Assembly (NCBI RefSeq): GCF_001638985.1
Contig: NW_017265152.1
Location: forward strand, 252,849 to 316,848
Direction of reading: 5' to 3'
DNA length: 64,000 bases
DNA from: Phycomyces blakesleeanus NRRL 1555(-)
Taxonomy: Eukaryota > Mucoromycota > Mucoromycetes > Mucorales > Phycomycetaceae
Part shown: one piece after another, positions 25,042 to 36,518 of the stretch
How positions within the stretch are numbered: position 1 is the first letter of the stretch
How the letters are laid out: each line of letters begins with the position of its first letter
Made by a program: the position numbers and the translations under genes
The notes under the pieces: generated by a model
Told to the model about the DNA's origin: nothing
The model's input: the letters and a program-made list of their open reading frames with translations, nothing else
Databases searched by the model: none

Positions 25042-26848
25042 ATGGACAGCTGTTCTCCAAAACCAATGTCACCCTATTATACTTCTCAACCGTCTTCTGC
25101 CTTCCCATGGCCAGCGCCCTCTCCGCCTTCAACAAAGCAAAGTTCACATTCACCTTCGAATGAGGTTTCAATCAAGGAAATACTTGAACGCTACAAGGAT
25201 GATCCCGAATTATTAAAGCATGTACTGATTGCGAAAGCAGAAGAAGACAAGGTAAGCTTGCTTTTTTTTAAATAAAAAAGTACCTCCGCCAAGAACAAGA
25301 GTAACTGAACCAATTCGCTGTACAACTTAGAAACAAGCAGCAGAAGATAACCTCAAAGCAGAACGGGCACGCATTCATCTCCGGCAGATGGATTTAGACT
25401 TAATTCGTGAACAAGCAAAGTTAGGGAGATCAATATCTGAAAAGACGCACTATTCATCACATCAAAACCAACACAACAAATACCAAGTTCCTTACCATAG
25501 TCTCGCTCCAGTCCAACAGCAAGTTCTTGCACGTATCACCGGCTCAGACACCGCCTATCATCAATCTTCTTATTCTCCATCTTTCATTTCCGAACCTTAC
25601 CCTCATTCTCCCTCCCCCCCAGTTTATCCTCATTCAGCACATCCTCTTTGCCCAGCACCAATTCCATCATATCATCCATCCTATCATTCCCACAACCATT
25701 ACCATGCACCTGCTTCTGCCTCTGTCCTGGACAATCGCAGCAACAGTAGTAACAGCAGTCATAATAGTGTCTTTCGTCCAAGTCATTTCCAAGCACGAAA
25801 CCCTCTACCACCACCCCATCAACCACAGCAGCATCAACATCAACATCAGCATCAACATCAACAACCAAAAACGCAGCCACAACCACACCTACACCCACAG
25901 CAAACAGCAGCAATTACAACAGCTACATCACCAGCATCAAAATCAACGGAATCTAAATCAGCGGCACCAATACCAGCAGCCAGTCTTCCAACACTCTCTG
26001 TACCAGCATCTCCGTTGGAACAAGAACCTCGTAAACGATCCCGACAATCTATTAGTGGCTCTTCCGGTAATTCAGATAGTCAGGTACATTCATCTGAAAA
26101 CCGCCAATTGTCCCACTACGAGGTGATGGAAGCCCTCAAGGCAAAGATCCAACGAAGCACAAGGAACAGTAGCACCTCGCCAACCACACCTCACAAGCCT
26201 GTGGATAATGATAGAATAAAAAGAGTCCGCTGTTTACCTAAACCTGCTCAGTTGTGCCATGCATTGAACACAGACCAGGCTGCTGCTTGTCCCACTCCAT
26301 CTCCACGTTCAGCCAAGCCAATATTGCCGCCAATTGACACAAGCGTTGGCCGAATATTGCCTCGTCCCACCCTTCCATCCATATCGCCACTTCCTGACAA
26401 ACAGCAGCAACAACAACAACAACAACAACTCAGTGTAGATACTATTGTTTGCAGCCCGACTAAAACTAAACCTAAGTCTACTGGCACTACTTCTATTACT
26501 ACAACTTCTCCAAATACTTCGACTACCCCAACTACTACAAATACCAGCGCCACAAGCGACAGTGCCAATACCAATGACAATGACACTGGTTCTACTACTA
26601 AGCTTACCGGTCCCAGTTCAAACTCTACCGCTACCGCTACCGCTCCCGCTACTGCTACCGCTACTCCCAATGTTGATTCTAATTCTAATTCTAATTCTAA
26701 TTCTAATTCTAATTCTAATGCTTCTACTACTGCCACCTCCACTTCTACAGTCAAGACCAAAGGCAATAGTACTGCTATTTCTCCTCCAATTACCACAAAA
26801 TCAATCGACACTACAAACAACATTAAAACCATCACATCAGACGCATAA
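25042..26848 (+). CDS. Low-complexity Ser/Thr/Asn/Gln/Pro-rich protein with conserved N-terminal helix
   Basis: Exons 25042-25251 and 25331-26848 join in frame; 575 aa. After a Ser/Pro-rich start, residues about 43-125 form a charged helical segment (EILERYKDDPELLKHV.., then ERARIHLRQMDLDLIREQAK) that looks like a genuine conserved module and is the only globular-looking part. The rest is disordered: HQ-rich repeats (about residues 230-260), a Ser-Asn-Gly region, a basic patch KRVRCLPKPAQ, a poly-Gln run, Thr-rich and (Ser-Asn)n tails encoded by a TTCTAA repeat. Composition suggests a transcriptional or RNA-granule regulator, but no family can be named. The tail may vary in length between strains. 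Confidence 0.75.
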
Positions 26849-26999
26849 CAATAAAGAAATAAACTATATATGTATATATATACATATATGTATATAATAT
26901 TCATACACAAGCAAAAACAAACAAAAAACAAAAGTTTTTGCTTTTATATAAAGACCCATACACTCTCGGATACATAAATTTATTATAGTTGTTTATATA

Positions 27000-28806
27000 T
27001 TAGTCTTGCTTCTTAGCCTCATCTACTACTACAGGAGTGGAGCCACCGAACACGTATTTCATAAACAAACCAAATACAGAAAACAATCCCAAACTAGTTG
27101 CAATCCAATGTGTACCCACAAAACTGAACATCTTGTCTACTACAGACACACCCCTGGGAGGGGTAGTAGATGTGCCCTCAAGCTTTCCTGCAGAAACTGC
27201 ACGAATGGTCTTGAAAAGTTCATTGGGCTTATCGATTGACAGTGTGTTTTTGTCAAGATCAACACTGAAGTATTGCTTTCGGCTGGGGTCCAAAATGATT
27301 GCCTTGGGAACCTTGGACGCGGTTAATTTGTAGATTCGATTGGCATAGTTGGCCCACACGCTGGAATCCAATTGAACAAAAAGGGTATTCTTGTCGTTTT
27401 CAGTTGCTGTATTCTTCCATTTGGTAGCCAGATCACGGAAAGCCTGGACTGATTCCTCATTACTGTTTTCCATCAAAGCCATAACCACCAAATGATCGCC
27501 CTTTAAGAGATCAACCGAATTAGCACGGTTGAGCATGTTAACCAGAGGGAAACGCTCCTTGTTAATCCAGGAGAGTAATTCCAAACGAGAACTCTTGTCA
27601 AACAGATTGATTTCGGCCAGGGGAGTATAAAGAACCTCTGTGTCGTCCTTGACAATTAACATAACAGGAACGTCCTCGAGTCCAAGGTTGAATCTTTGAA
27701 ACGCATAAACATCGCTTGTAACGTAAAATGGGACCTTGCCCATCAATGGAGTGGCCATTTCATTTGTTAATTCCTTGAAAATACACAGAAAAAGAGCTGT
27801 TAGATTTTTTTTAATTTGACAATTGAGTATGTGTATGTGTAAATTACTTTGATTGCATGATCTTCTTCTCCGCAAAATGTTACAACCGAGACGGGAGATT
27901 CGCCCAACCGTTTGATGAGTCCAGCTTCATTAACGCTCTCAACAGGAGGACTATGTACCACAGTTAGATTGATAAGAATTCCATTAATTAACCTACTAGA
28001 CTGTTATTATCGAATAGTATTAGTCACTTACCCAGCCATCTTCTTTGCATACTCTTCGATTTTCTCGTGTGTACGATCACCAACATAGTCGTACACGGTA
28101 TCATGAGCATAACTATCACACGGCTTAATTAAACTTGTCCAATAGTATACACCAAACTTACAACTTGAGCGATGGTAGACCGGATACTCCATTCTCTGAA
28201 CACAACTCTAAATATGATCAGGGCACAAATTTTGTGTGCTGTTTGTTAATCATTGGCCAAGAACGAAAGCCAAAAAAGAGAGAGGAAAGTCGGTACACAA
28301 GAGTGATGATATACAAATATCGATTTGTACTACTGATCTCACCACACTGTCTCTACCTCTTGTGTTCCTCTTACCTTTGTTATCTTCACAGTTGACTTCT
28401 CCAACCCCAATATTGCTGTCCTTTAGTCCAACAGCAACTTTATCCCAAATTGGCTCCAGTTTCTGACAATGTCCACACCATGGAGCGTAATACTTGACAA
28501 ACCAAGGCTTCTCCTCGGAATTGGCCTTGATGGTCTTTAGGGCCTCTGGTGTAATTACCTTGCTAATACTTTACGAAATAAATAAATCAGTAAATAAATA
28601 AATTCGGCAGATATACATATACATATATATATATATATATATATAATGTGCACGACATGTATGGTATACTGAATATTTCATAAAGGGCCATATATATATG
28701 ACATTTTTTTTATTTATGCTTACCCATTTTCAGAAGCGTCTCCTTTACTAGCGAAAGTTTGCTGAGCGAGAGCAAACAGCGTTAACGCGATGAATGAGAT
28801 TTTCAT
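27000..28806 (-). CDS. Transmembrane protein disulfide isomerase, TMX3-like
   Basis: ER thiol-disulfide oxidoreductase. Minus-strand exons: 28724-28806, 28375-28562, 28162-28195 (34 nt), 28032-28112, 27848-27950, 27000-27773; 420 aa. An N-terminal signal peptide (MKISFIALTLFALAQQTFA) is followed by one active thioredoxin domain with WCGHC at about residue 55 and the GVSGLPSLKF cis-Pro segment, then redox-inactive thioredoxin-like domains. Near the C-terminus a hydrophobic segment (WIATSLGLFSVFGLFMKYVFG) is a single transmembrane helix, and the protein ends in KKQD, a KKxx-type ER retrieval signal. One active domain plus TM plus dilysine is the TMX3 arrangement, unlike soluble two-domain Pdi1. 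A yeast Eps1-like role is an alternative reading. Confidence 0.92.
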
Positions 28807-29891
28807 AACGAATGAAGATGATTAACAAATAAGAAGTAAGCTAGTCATTCAGCATTCCCTTTTTTTACTTTTTATACCATAGAAACACGGTCTCACTTTT
28901 TGGGTTTCTATTTCCTTTTTTGGATGAAGGGTATAGATTTTCTACATACAGAACCAAAGAAGAAGAAAAATGAGGAAAAAAAAAATACAGTCCTGTGAAC
29001 AAAATATGTAATAAAAATAATATTATTAATACTAATATAATTAAATGTAGCTGTTCATACACAAGACTTTGAATATATTTAAATACATACACACACTCAT
29101 ATATATGTATATATAATTGGTTTAAATTGACGATAGTATAAACAACTATCAATGGGTGAGAACTTTCCACGACATTTCGAGTGTACAAATCTGTCAAAGG
29201 TAAAAAAAAAAAAAAGTTTATACTCCAATAAGACGACGCCAGCTCTCACTATAGTTTCCTGTGTAAGTTGGTTTAAAAATCACATTGGATCAAAGCATTT
29301 AAGCATTTAAGCATCATAACTCTTATATTTTGACACCATTGAACATGTCTTTTGTTGGGTTCTAGATACCAAAGAAAGAAAAAAAAAAGAATAATGAATT
29401 GGACTCAAAACGTAAATAAATAAAAGAAGTTAGGCTTTATAACTATAATGCAAGTTAGTGTTAAATCTTGCTATATGTTTGGTGGGGAGTGTGTAATCCA
29501 GACGGTCAGCCAAACCACAATCGATCTCAAAGATAATTAGAATCAGCATTAGATCTTTTTATTTTTATTATTATTATTTAGTATTTAGTATTGCATAGAC
29601 AACTTTTTGCATAAATAATTATCCTTTTACACAACCTCTTTTTTGGTGTATTGTGTATCCAGTTATTCTCTACTTATCACGTTTGATTAATCATAGATTT
29701 GATGAGACACACAGAATAAAAACTTGGTCATTGTAATTGTTTTGAATGTTTGTACGTATAATGCATTTTTTCATTTCTATCAATAAATGGAGTTTTTTCT
29801 TTCACTCTAGATTTGTTTACAAAGAGATAGATAGAGCGAATGAATGAGGGAGGAAAAGGTAAATGTTCAAAGGTTGTTAAAATCAACAGAT
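28807..29891. other. Intergenic, 1.1 kb
   Basis: Promoter side of the PDI gene and 3' flank of the 6PGDH gene. AT-rich, no gene or element recognised; short open frames are chance. Confidence 0.6.
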
Positions 29892-31833
29892 TTAAGCATC
29901 GTAGGTAGAGGCAGAAACGTTGCCACCGCGACCAGTCCAGTTGGTGTGGTGGTGAGTTCTGTAAATATATAAAGGTTGAGTTAGATTAATGGATAAAGAA
30001 ATATAAGTATTGTTCCCCTCCTTTTTGCACAAACCCTAAGAGCTGAAAATAATTTTAAAAGTAAGATACTTACCCAGGGGCAGAGAGGAGCTCGTATGTA
30101 TGGGCACCAAAGTAATCACGCTGGGCCTGGAGAAGGTTAGCGGGGAGCATCTCATGACGGAGACCATCGTAGAAGTTAAGTGCAGTAGAGAGAGCAGGGG
30201 TGGGGATACCCAAAATGACAGCCTGTGCGATCACGTTTCTCCAGGCATCCTGGGCCTTGGCAGTAGCTTCCTGGAAGAAGGAATCGAACAACAAGTTCTC
30301 GAGCTTGCCGTTGTTGTCGTAAGCCTCTCTGATCTTGCCCAAGAAAGCAGAGCGGATGATGCATCCACCGCGCCACATAAGAGCAATACCGGCGTAGTTC
30401 AAGTTCCAGTCGAAGTCAAGAGCAGCCTGACGCATGAGCATGAAACCCTGGGCGTACGAGACAATCTTGGAGGCATACAAGGCCTGACCGAGCTGGTCAA
30501 TGAAGACCTTCTTGTCACCAGTGAACTTGGCGTTCTTGGGACCCTCGAGGAGCTTGGAAGCGCGGGTACGCTCATCCTTGAGAGAAGACAAGCAGCGGGC
30601 GTAGACAGCCTCACCGATCAAGGTGACGGGGATACCGCGATCAAGAGAGTCGATACCGGTCCACTTGCCGGTACCCTTCTGGCCAGCAGTGTCTCTGATC
30701 TTCTCAACAAGAGGCTTGCCATCGGTGTCCTTGAACTTGAGAATATCACGGGTGATCTCAATCAAGAAAGAGTCCAACTCGCCCTTGTTCCACTCCTCAA
30801 AGACAGTAGCCATCTCATCGTGAGACATACCGAGACCCTCGAGCATGATCTGGTAAACTTCGCAAATCAACTGCATGTCTCCGTACTCTAGAATACGAAA
30901 TATACGTATCAGTTGGCTGACAATTTCGGTGGTGTATATCGTTGATACACATTTCAACAAAAAAAAAGAAAGATTATCTTGACTTACCAATACCGTTGTG
31001 GACCATCTTGACATAGTGACCGGAACCGTTCTCACCAACCCAGTCGCAGCAAGAGGCACCATCGGGAGCCTTGGCAGCAATAGCCTGGAAGATAGGCTTG
31101 ATGTGCTCCCAAGCGGCAGGGTTGCCACCGGGCATAAGGGAAGGACCGAAACGGGCACCTTCCTCACCACCAGAAACACCGGAACCGACAAAGAGGATAC
31201 CCTTTGCCTCCAACTCCTTGGTGCGACGGATAGAGTCGGGGAAGTGAGAGTTACCACCATCAATGATGATATCACCCTTCTCGAGGAAAGGCAAGAGCTG
31301 ATCAATGAAGTTATCAACAGCGGAACCAGCCTTTACGAGGAGCATGACCTTTCTGGGGCGCTTCAACTTGGAGCACAACTCCTCAATAGAGTGAGCACCG
31401 ACAACGTTGGTACCTTTTTATTTGATTTGCTTGTATTAGCCCTTTTCTTTCTTTCTTTCTCTTTTTGGTTTTTATATTTATAGGTATAGCTGCTATAGTA
31501 TTGATATTTACCCTTGGCCTCGTTCTCCAAAAAGAGATCGACCTTGGAGGTGGTGCGGTTGTAGGCGCAGACGGTGAAGCCGTGGTCGTTCATGTTGAGA
31601 ATGAGGTTCTGGCCCTATAGATTCGCGTAAAGATTGGGTCAGGAACAAAGATCGATATATATTTTTATTGTGGTACAGATTCTTGTGATCTTTATTTTAG
31701 TGAATGCCTTACCATGACAGCCAAACCAATGAGACCGATATCAGCACTATTGTGAATGAATGAATGTTTAGAATTTACGCGTTTCTATTCCGATAATGGC
31801 AGTAAGGCTAATATCTTACACAGCTTGAGACAT
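29892..31833 (-). CDS. GND1: 6-phosphogluconate dehydrogenase, decarboxylating
   Basis: Oxidises 6-phosphogluconate to ribulose 5-phosphate with NADPH production in the oxidative pentose phosphate pathway. Minus-strand exons: 31820-31833 (14 nt), 31713-31746 (34 nt), 31512-31614, 30988-31413, 30074-30887, 29892-29958; 485 aa. Seen: the Rossmann start [15 protein letters not shown] assembled across three exons, the NADP-binding NRTTSKVD, the signature [33 protein letters not shown], catalytic Lys in [16 protein letters not shown] (split by intron 4), and the C-terminal tail HTNWTGRGG...STYDA. The N-terminal start is forced by the frame of the tiny first exon (MSQAV). Codon use is biased, indicating high expression. 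A 263-codon open frame on the opposite strand is a shadow of this bias. Confidence 0.98.
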
Positions 31834-34672
31834 ATTTCTTGTAATGTTTTAAAAAAATAAAGAGAAGAAGAAGAAGAAAATTGTTGGGAAAGGAGCGGGT
31901 TTGTATAAGTAACTTAAATAAAGAATCCAAGGGTCGGGTATTATAAAGCAACAGTGGGGCGAATAAAGAGCGATGATGTAACAACCCTGAATAAGATATT
32001 CTATTTTCTCTGTAGCCTATAGAAATCATGAATTGTCTCAACAGTCAGCAGAATGTGGGCTTATCGGGGAGAAGCTTGATTTTTTGATTGGGATAATCCG
32101 AGTGATCTTAATTTTTTTTATAATACCAACTCTATTCACACATATACAGGCAGTAATTTAATAAATTATATATAAATTATTTATAATTATTTATCTATCT
32201 ACATAAATATATATAGGCAGAATATTTACAACTGGTCAAATCTTGATTTCTAATCCACAAGCCCCATATTAACCCAACCTCACAAACGTAAAAGAACAAT
32301 TCTCACACCTTATCCACTTTAATCTAGAGCCAACATTTTAATCTTTAATGTATACAGTCTATTTAAATCTCAGTAAGTCTGGGAGTTTCTTTTCTTTTCT
32401 TACTATAGTGACTGTGTATCCAACCCACTACTCTCCGCCCTGGTTTGGGGTAAATACAAAACCAAGTAAAAACACTGTATCAATATACACACATATATAT
32501 AATTTTATCAATCTAGTTCATTGCGAACAGGGGACTTGTAACAGCATGATTTTGATATGGTCATACAGGTCTACAGATTTTTCTTTTTAAAAAAAAAGAT
32601 TTTTGGTTAGATCTTAAGTGATGTGTTTCGTATATAAAACACACAAGGGCATAGTGTCAATTCAATTCGATTCAATTCAATTCAACTCAATTTAATTGTT
32701 AAAACTATCAATAGAAATAAAGGTACAATTCATGATATTGCTTGCATGATTAAGCTCTTCAGTATCAACCTGGCATTTGACTTTGGGCAAATTTTGACAT
32801 GCCAGATAACACATTTTACTCGATTAGGTCTTATTTCAATAATAATTATTCTAGAATCTGTTATTCTATCTTATTGGAGGCATTTTCATTTGTTTAGAGG
32901 AAAACAGAAAACAATTTGAATGTCGTTTATTGGGCTTCTTCTATTCATAAACTTGCGCATTTGTTTTCAAGAGTGAAAAAAAAAAGTCGATTTATAGCTC
33001 CGTGTCACTCTTATATATTATTCCTCCTGTTGCATTGTTTTTTACGCGAGTTTGTGGCGCGTAGCAATGTCACTTTTCCAGTAATGCTGTGGTTTGTTTA
33101 ATACGCGAGTCTTTTCTTATATAGACAATGGATTATTGCATAATATAAGTTTATTGACTGATTCCATCATTATCAGATCTTTTGTGCTTTACACTCATTA
33201 AATCTCAAATATCTTGCCACATAAAAAAAAGGGGGGATCTTTTATCAGATCTATAAAAATCTTATTTTATTGGCATAGTGACAATATACATACATATACA
33301 CACACATATATATAAGAGTAACTATAATAATGCTTATCAGATCCTTCTGCGTATTACCTCTTAAATATGACTAAGGGTGTTTTTGTAAATATGGAAAGGT
33401 AAATGTATATAGCTCTCAAAGATTTGATTTACAAATTCTATAAAGCTCTTTACAAAGATTCATAGTTGACATCTTTTATTTAAACATTTCTCCTATTTTC
33501 CGTTTAAATACATGTGTGTATGTGTATGTGTGTAAGCAAAAATGCTTAAATGTTATGTTTCCGGTTACGTCTTTCTTTTTCCGTGCTTCCTCGTTTATTC
33601 TTCCGAGACTAAATGGAGACTTTATATATGTGTGACATTTTATTTGGCATAATGATATACTTGTATACACATTCTTCTTCTTCTTCTTCTTCATATTTTT
33701 ACTATGCTTATAAAGAGTGAAAAAGAATCATAATTGGGTGAATAAACTAATGAATGTCAAGCAATTTAGCCAAGTATTAGTAATATTATTATTCATTCAT
33801 TAAAACACAGTATAAGCATGCCAAAAGACCAATCTAGACACAAGATTCTGGCTTTGAGGAGATGCGTGTTAAATATTTTTTTTTTAAAAAAAATAAGCAA
33901 TAATCCCCAGCTTTATTTTATTTTATTATTCCCGAGATATCACCAGTACATTCCGTTTGTCATCTCTTTTTGTTAATTGTTTTCTTAAATATATATATAT
34001 ATTCGCCTAGACATCCAATCTAAACATATACAAGCCGGAAAATAGGCTAATATAGAAAAATGTGCTTATTAGGTCAAGAAACTCTCTGCTTACAAGAAAA
34101 TATTGTGTCTTTGGGATGTTTAAGCAAAGAAATAAGAAATATGATGGGATAAGGCGGGACCCGTTTAAGATTCACGTAATGAAATGTACGCAACAAGCAC
34201 GCAATTGAGCACGTACCGGGGATTTAAAAAAATAAATAAAGAAAACAGAATTGACACGATACAGACACGTATATGCCGCCCTCACCACTTGGCATATTAT
34301 TCTCATTAATTAATCTAAACTAAAGTATATATATATATATATAATAGTAGTACTAATAATAACACACCGCTATTAAATGAATAAGCACAACGTCTTTATG
34401 CTAGCATATAGAGACTTGTTAAAATTCAGTACATACATGATACTAAATTATGAGAACAGCGCATAAAAATGGTTTGTCATCACTGCTTACAAAAAAAAAA
34501 GTATTTTTGATGGGCAAAATATAGAGCCAATAAAATAAAATAAAATAAAGAAAAAGAAAAAGATTTCCCTAAAAGCAGGTCCGTGACTTACTTTTAGATT
34601 AACGAAAATTTCCTTTTTTATTTTTTATCTTATGTGCACATATTCTTTATTGGGACATTTCTTGGATCCTTA

Positions 34673-34968
34673 GAGAATCTTCAGTAGTGAGAGAACTTTT
34701 AATTTATCTAAAGTTAAACACCACTACTTTAGCCAAAGAAAAGATCAATTTTCCCAGCAGTTCGATTTATCTTTTTCTTTAAATAAATTTTGAGAGCGTT
34801 TTCATCAATAAATTTTATCTTCTTATTAAATTTAATAGGAAGATAAAAAAAAAGGACTTCGCTTTTATATTTAAAGTGAATTTAGTTGAACTGCTGGGAG
34901 GACCAACTTTAGCTATATATTTAAATTTAATGTGAAAGTGCAGATAAAGTGGACTGCTGAAGATGCTC
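34673..34968. mobile_element. PIF/Harbinger-type MITE, 296 bp (diverged copy)
   Basis: Termini GAGAATCTTCAGTAG and CTGCTGAAGATGCTC are imperfect inverted repeats, flanked by direct TTA at 34670-34672 and 34969-34971. Inner sequences CCCAGCAGTTCGA and TTGAACTGCTGGG form a second inverted pair, the same layout as the 9094-9298 element, so both belong to one family. The middle includes an extra AT-rich palindromic section (AAATTTTATCTTC / GAAGATAAA), which explains the greater length. No coding capacity. Confidence 0.78.
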
Positions 34969-35291
34969 TTATGCTCTGGGTAAAGGTTCGGCATGCTTCA
35001 GAAAGAATAACCAGTGGTAACCTAATCCTTCAGATCAAAAGGAGACTTAGGATGGAAGACTTTATAGGTACGCCTTTTAAGAATAGTAGCACTAGGAGCC
35101 AGTGCGTCAAGATGCTTGTCGTATACATATACATATGCATGTCAAGCTAAGATCACGTAAAGAAGCCTTTATAACAACAAAGTTCTTTTGTATATTTCCC
35201 TTGATAAGTATCCGAGTTAGGATGAGGCAAGTCATTAGAATAGTGTTTAATACTAATACTCTATCATGGGCCATGAAAAAGATTCAAATTA

Positions 35292-35685
35292 CAGTCAAAG
35301 CTCGATATAGTGATATGGATGGTGGACAGAAATTTTATCACTATCACTATATCGAGCGTGTTTTTTTCTTACTCCGCGCATTATTTAGTGATATTTCTAA
35401 TGCCGCTTGGAGTGACTACTGTTTTCTAATAGGATTTATAGTATTTTGTCTAAGAAACTGGGCTTGCTTTAAAATGCTAAATAAAATATATACTACATTT
35501 ATTTTTTTATAGTTTAAAAATAAACTCAGAGCTCGATATAGTGATACTGGTGGATTCAAATTTTATCACTATCACTATATCGAAAAATAGTGATAATAAG
35601 CAGGCACGGGCCCAAATTTTCCAAAAAATTATCACTATATCGCGATTATCACTATATCGAATATCACTATACCGAGCTTTGACTG
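35292..35685. mobile_element. pogo/Tc1-mariner-type MITE with internal TIR iterations, 394 bp
   Basis: Ends CAGTCAAAGCTCGATATAG (left) and the complement CTATACCGAGCTTTGACTG (right) form inverted repeats of about 24 bp. Each is bounded by the dinucleotide TA (35290-35291, 35686-35687), the target-site duplication of Tc1/mariner/pogo elements. The motif TCGATATAGTGATA recurs inside in both orientations, including two similar ~55-60 bp palindromic units at about 35299-35359 and 35528-35582. No transposase frame is present. Family placement rests on the CAGTC..CTCGATATA terminus and the TA duplication. Confidence 0.82.
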
Positions 35686-36518
35686 TAACATTGCAATACA
35701 CAGGATGAATAAAAAAAAAGATGAAGAAATAAGGACGAAATAAATAAGTAAAGTGATTTTTATATATCAGTTGAATGTATCATTTGGTTGACCAAGAAGC
35801 AAGGCAGATAGTATATTTATAGAGCAGTCAATGTAAGCAACATAAAATTGTTGCTGTTGGGTGAATCATTAATATGATTATTATATAATTGCTTAAAAGG
35901 CTTGACAGTATTCACATGCTCTATTCATTATAGAGATACAAGATTTCTTTAGAATTATTTTCAAAAACAACAGAATTGGTAAAAGTCCAAATTAATAGGT
36001 AAGTCTCTTACCAAAATCGGCTTTTTATTATTATTATTACAGTGTACTCTTAATGAACTATCTATTTTTTCTAATACGCCCAATTATTGACCTTGCAGCG
36101 TCATAATACCATAGCTTGTGTCTAGGCGTACGCATTTTTCATAATTGTACAAACAACGTTGTACCTTGGTCTTACAGCTTATTGGCCAAAATACGTAGAC
36201 TTTGACACTAGTCTTCTCTCTCTTTCTTCAAAAGAGCAATATAGTGCCATTGTCTCTTATTTAAATAAGATGAAATCTGTGCTTGGTTTATAGGATAATA
36301 GATACATATTATGCCAAACAGAAAAAACTACTGATATTTTCTTATAAAAATAAAGGGTAAAAAAAAGTGACTTTTTCGAAAAGCTTCCCCTAGAATTGTT
36401 TATGAAATTGCCCTTTGTTCCATAGTGCTAGTTGGTTTATTTCGAAAGTGGCTGCTATATAAACACAATGTGATATCTATATATGCCACACAATCACGCT
36501 TTATTTATTCTATTTACA

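Larger units (their letters stand above)
31834..36518. other. Gene-poor region, 4.7 kb, with two MITEs
   Basis: No protein or RNA gene recognised. It contains simple repeats, a short AATTC tandem near 32660-32690, and two transposon relics at 34673-34968 and 35292-35685. Open frames at 34932-35150 and 35102-35512 overlap the transposons and are not supported as genes. Confidence 0.65.

Noticed and set aside
26248..26931. 227-codon open frame on the minus strand, Val/Leu-rich
   Set aside because: Antisense translation of Ser/Thr/Asn codon repeats; the hydrophobic composition is an artefact.
30100..30891. 263-codon open frame on the plus strand
   Set aside because: It lies exactly opposite the biased coding sequence of 6-phosphogluconate dehydrogenase and has no domain; a shadow frame.
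35102..35512. 136-aa open frame overlapping the pogo-like MITE
   Set aside because: Runs through the element's palindromes and has no transposase motif such as a DDE triad or HTH.
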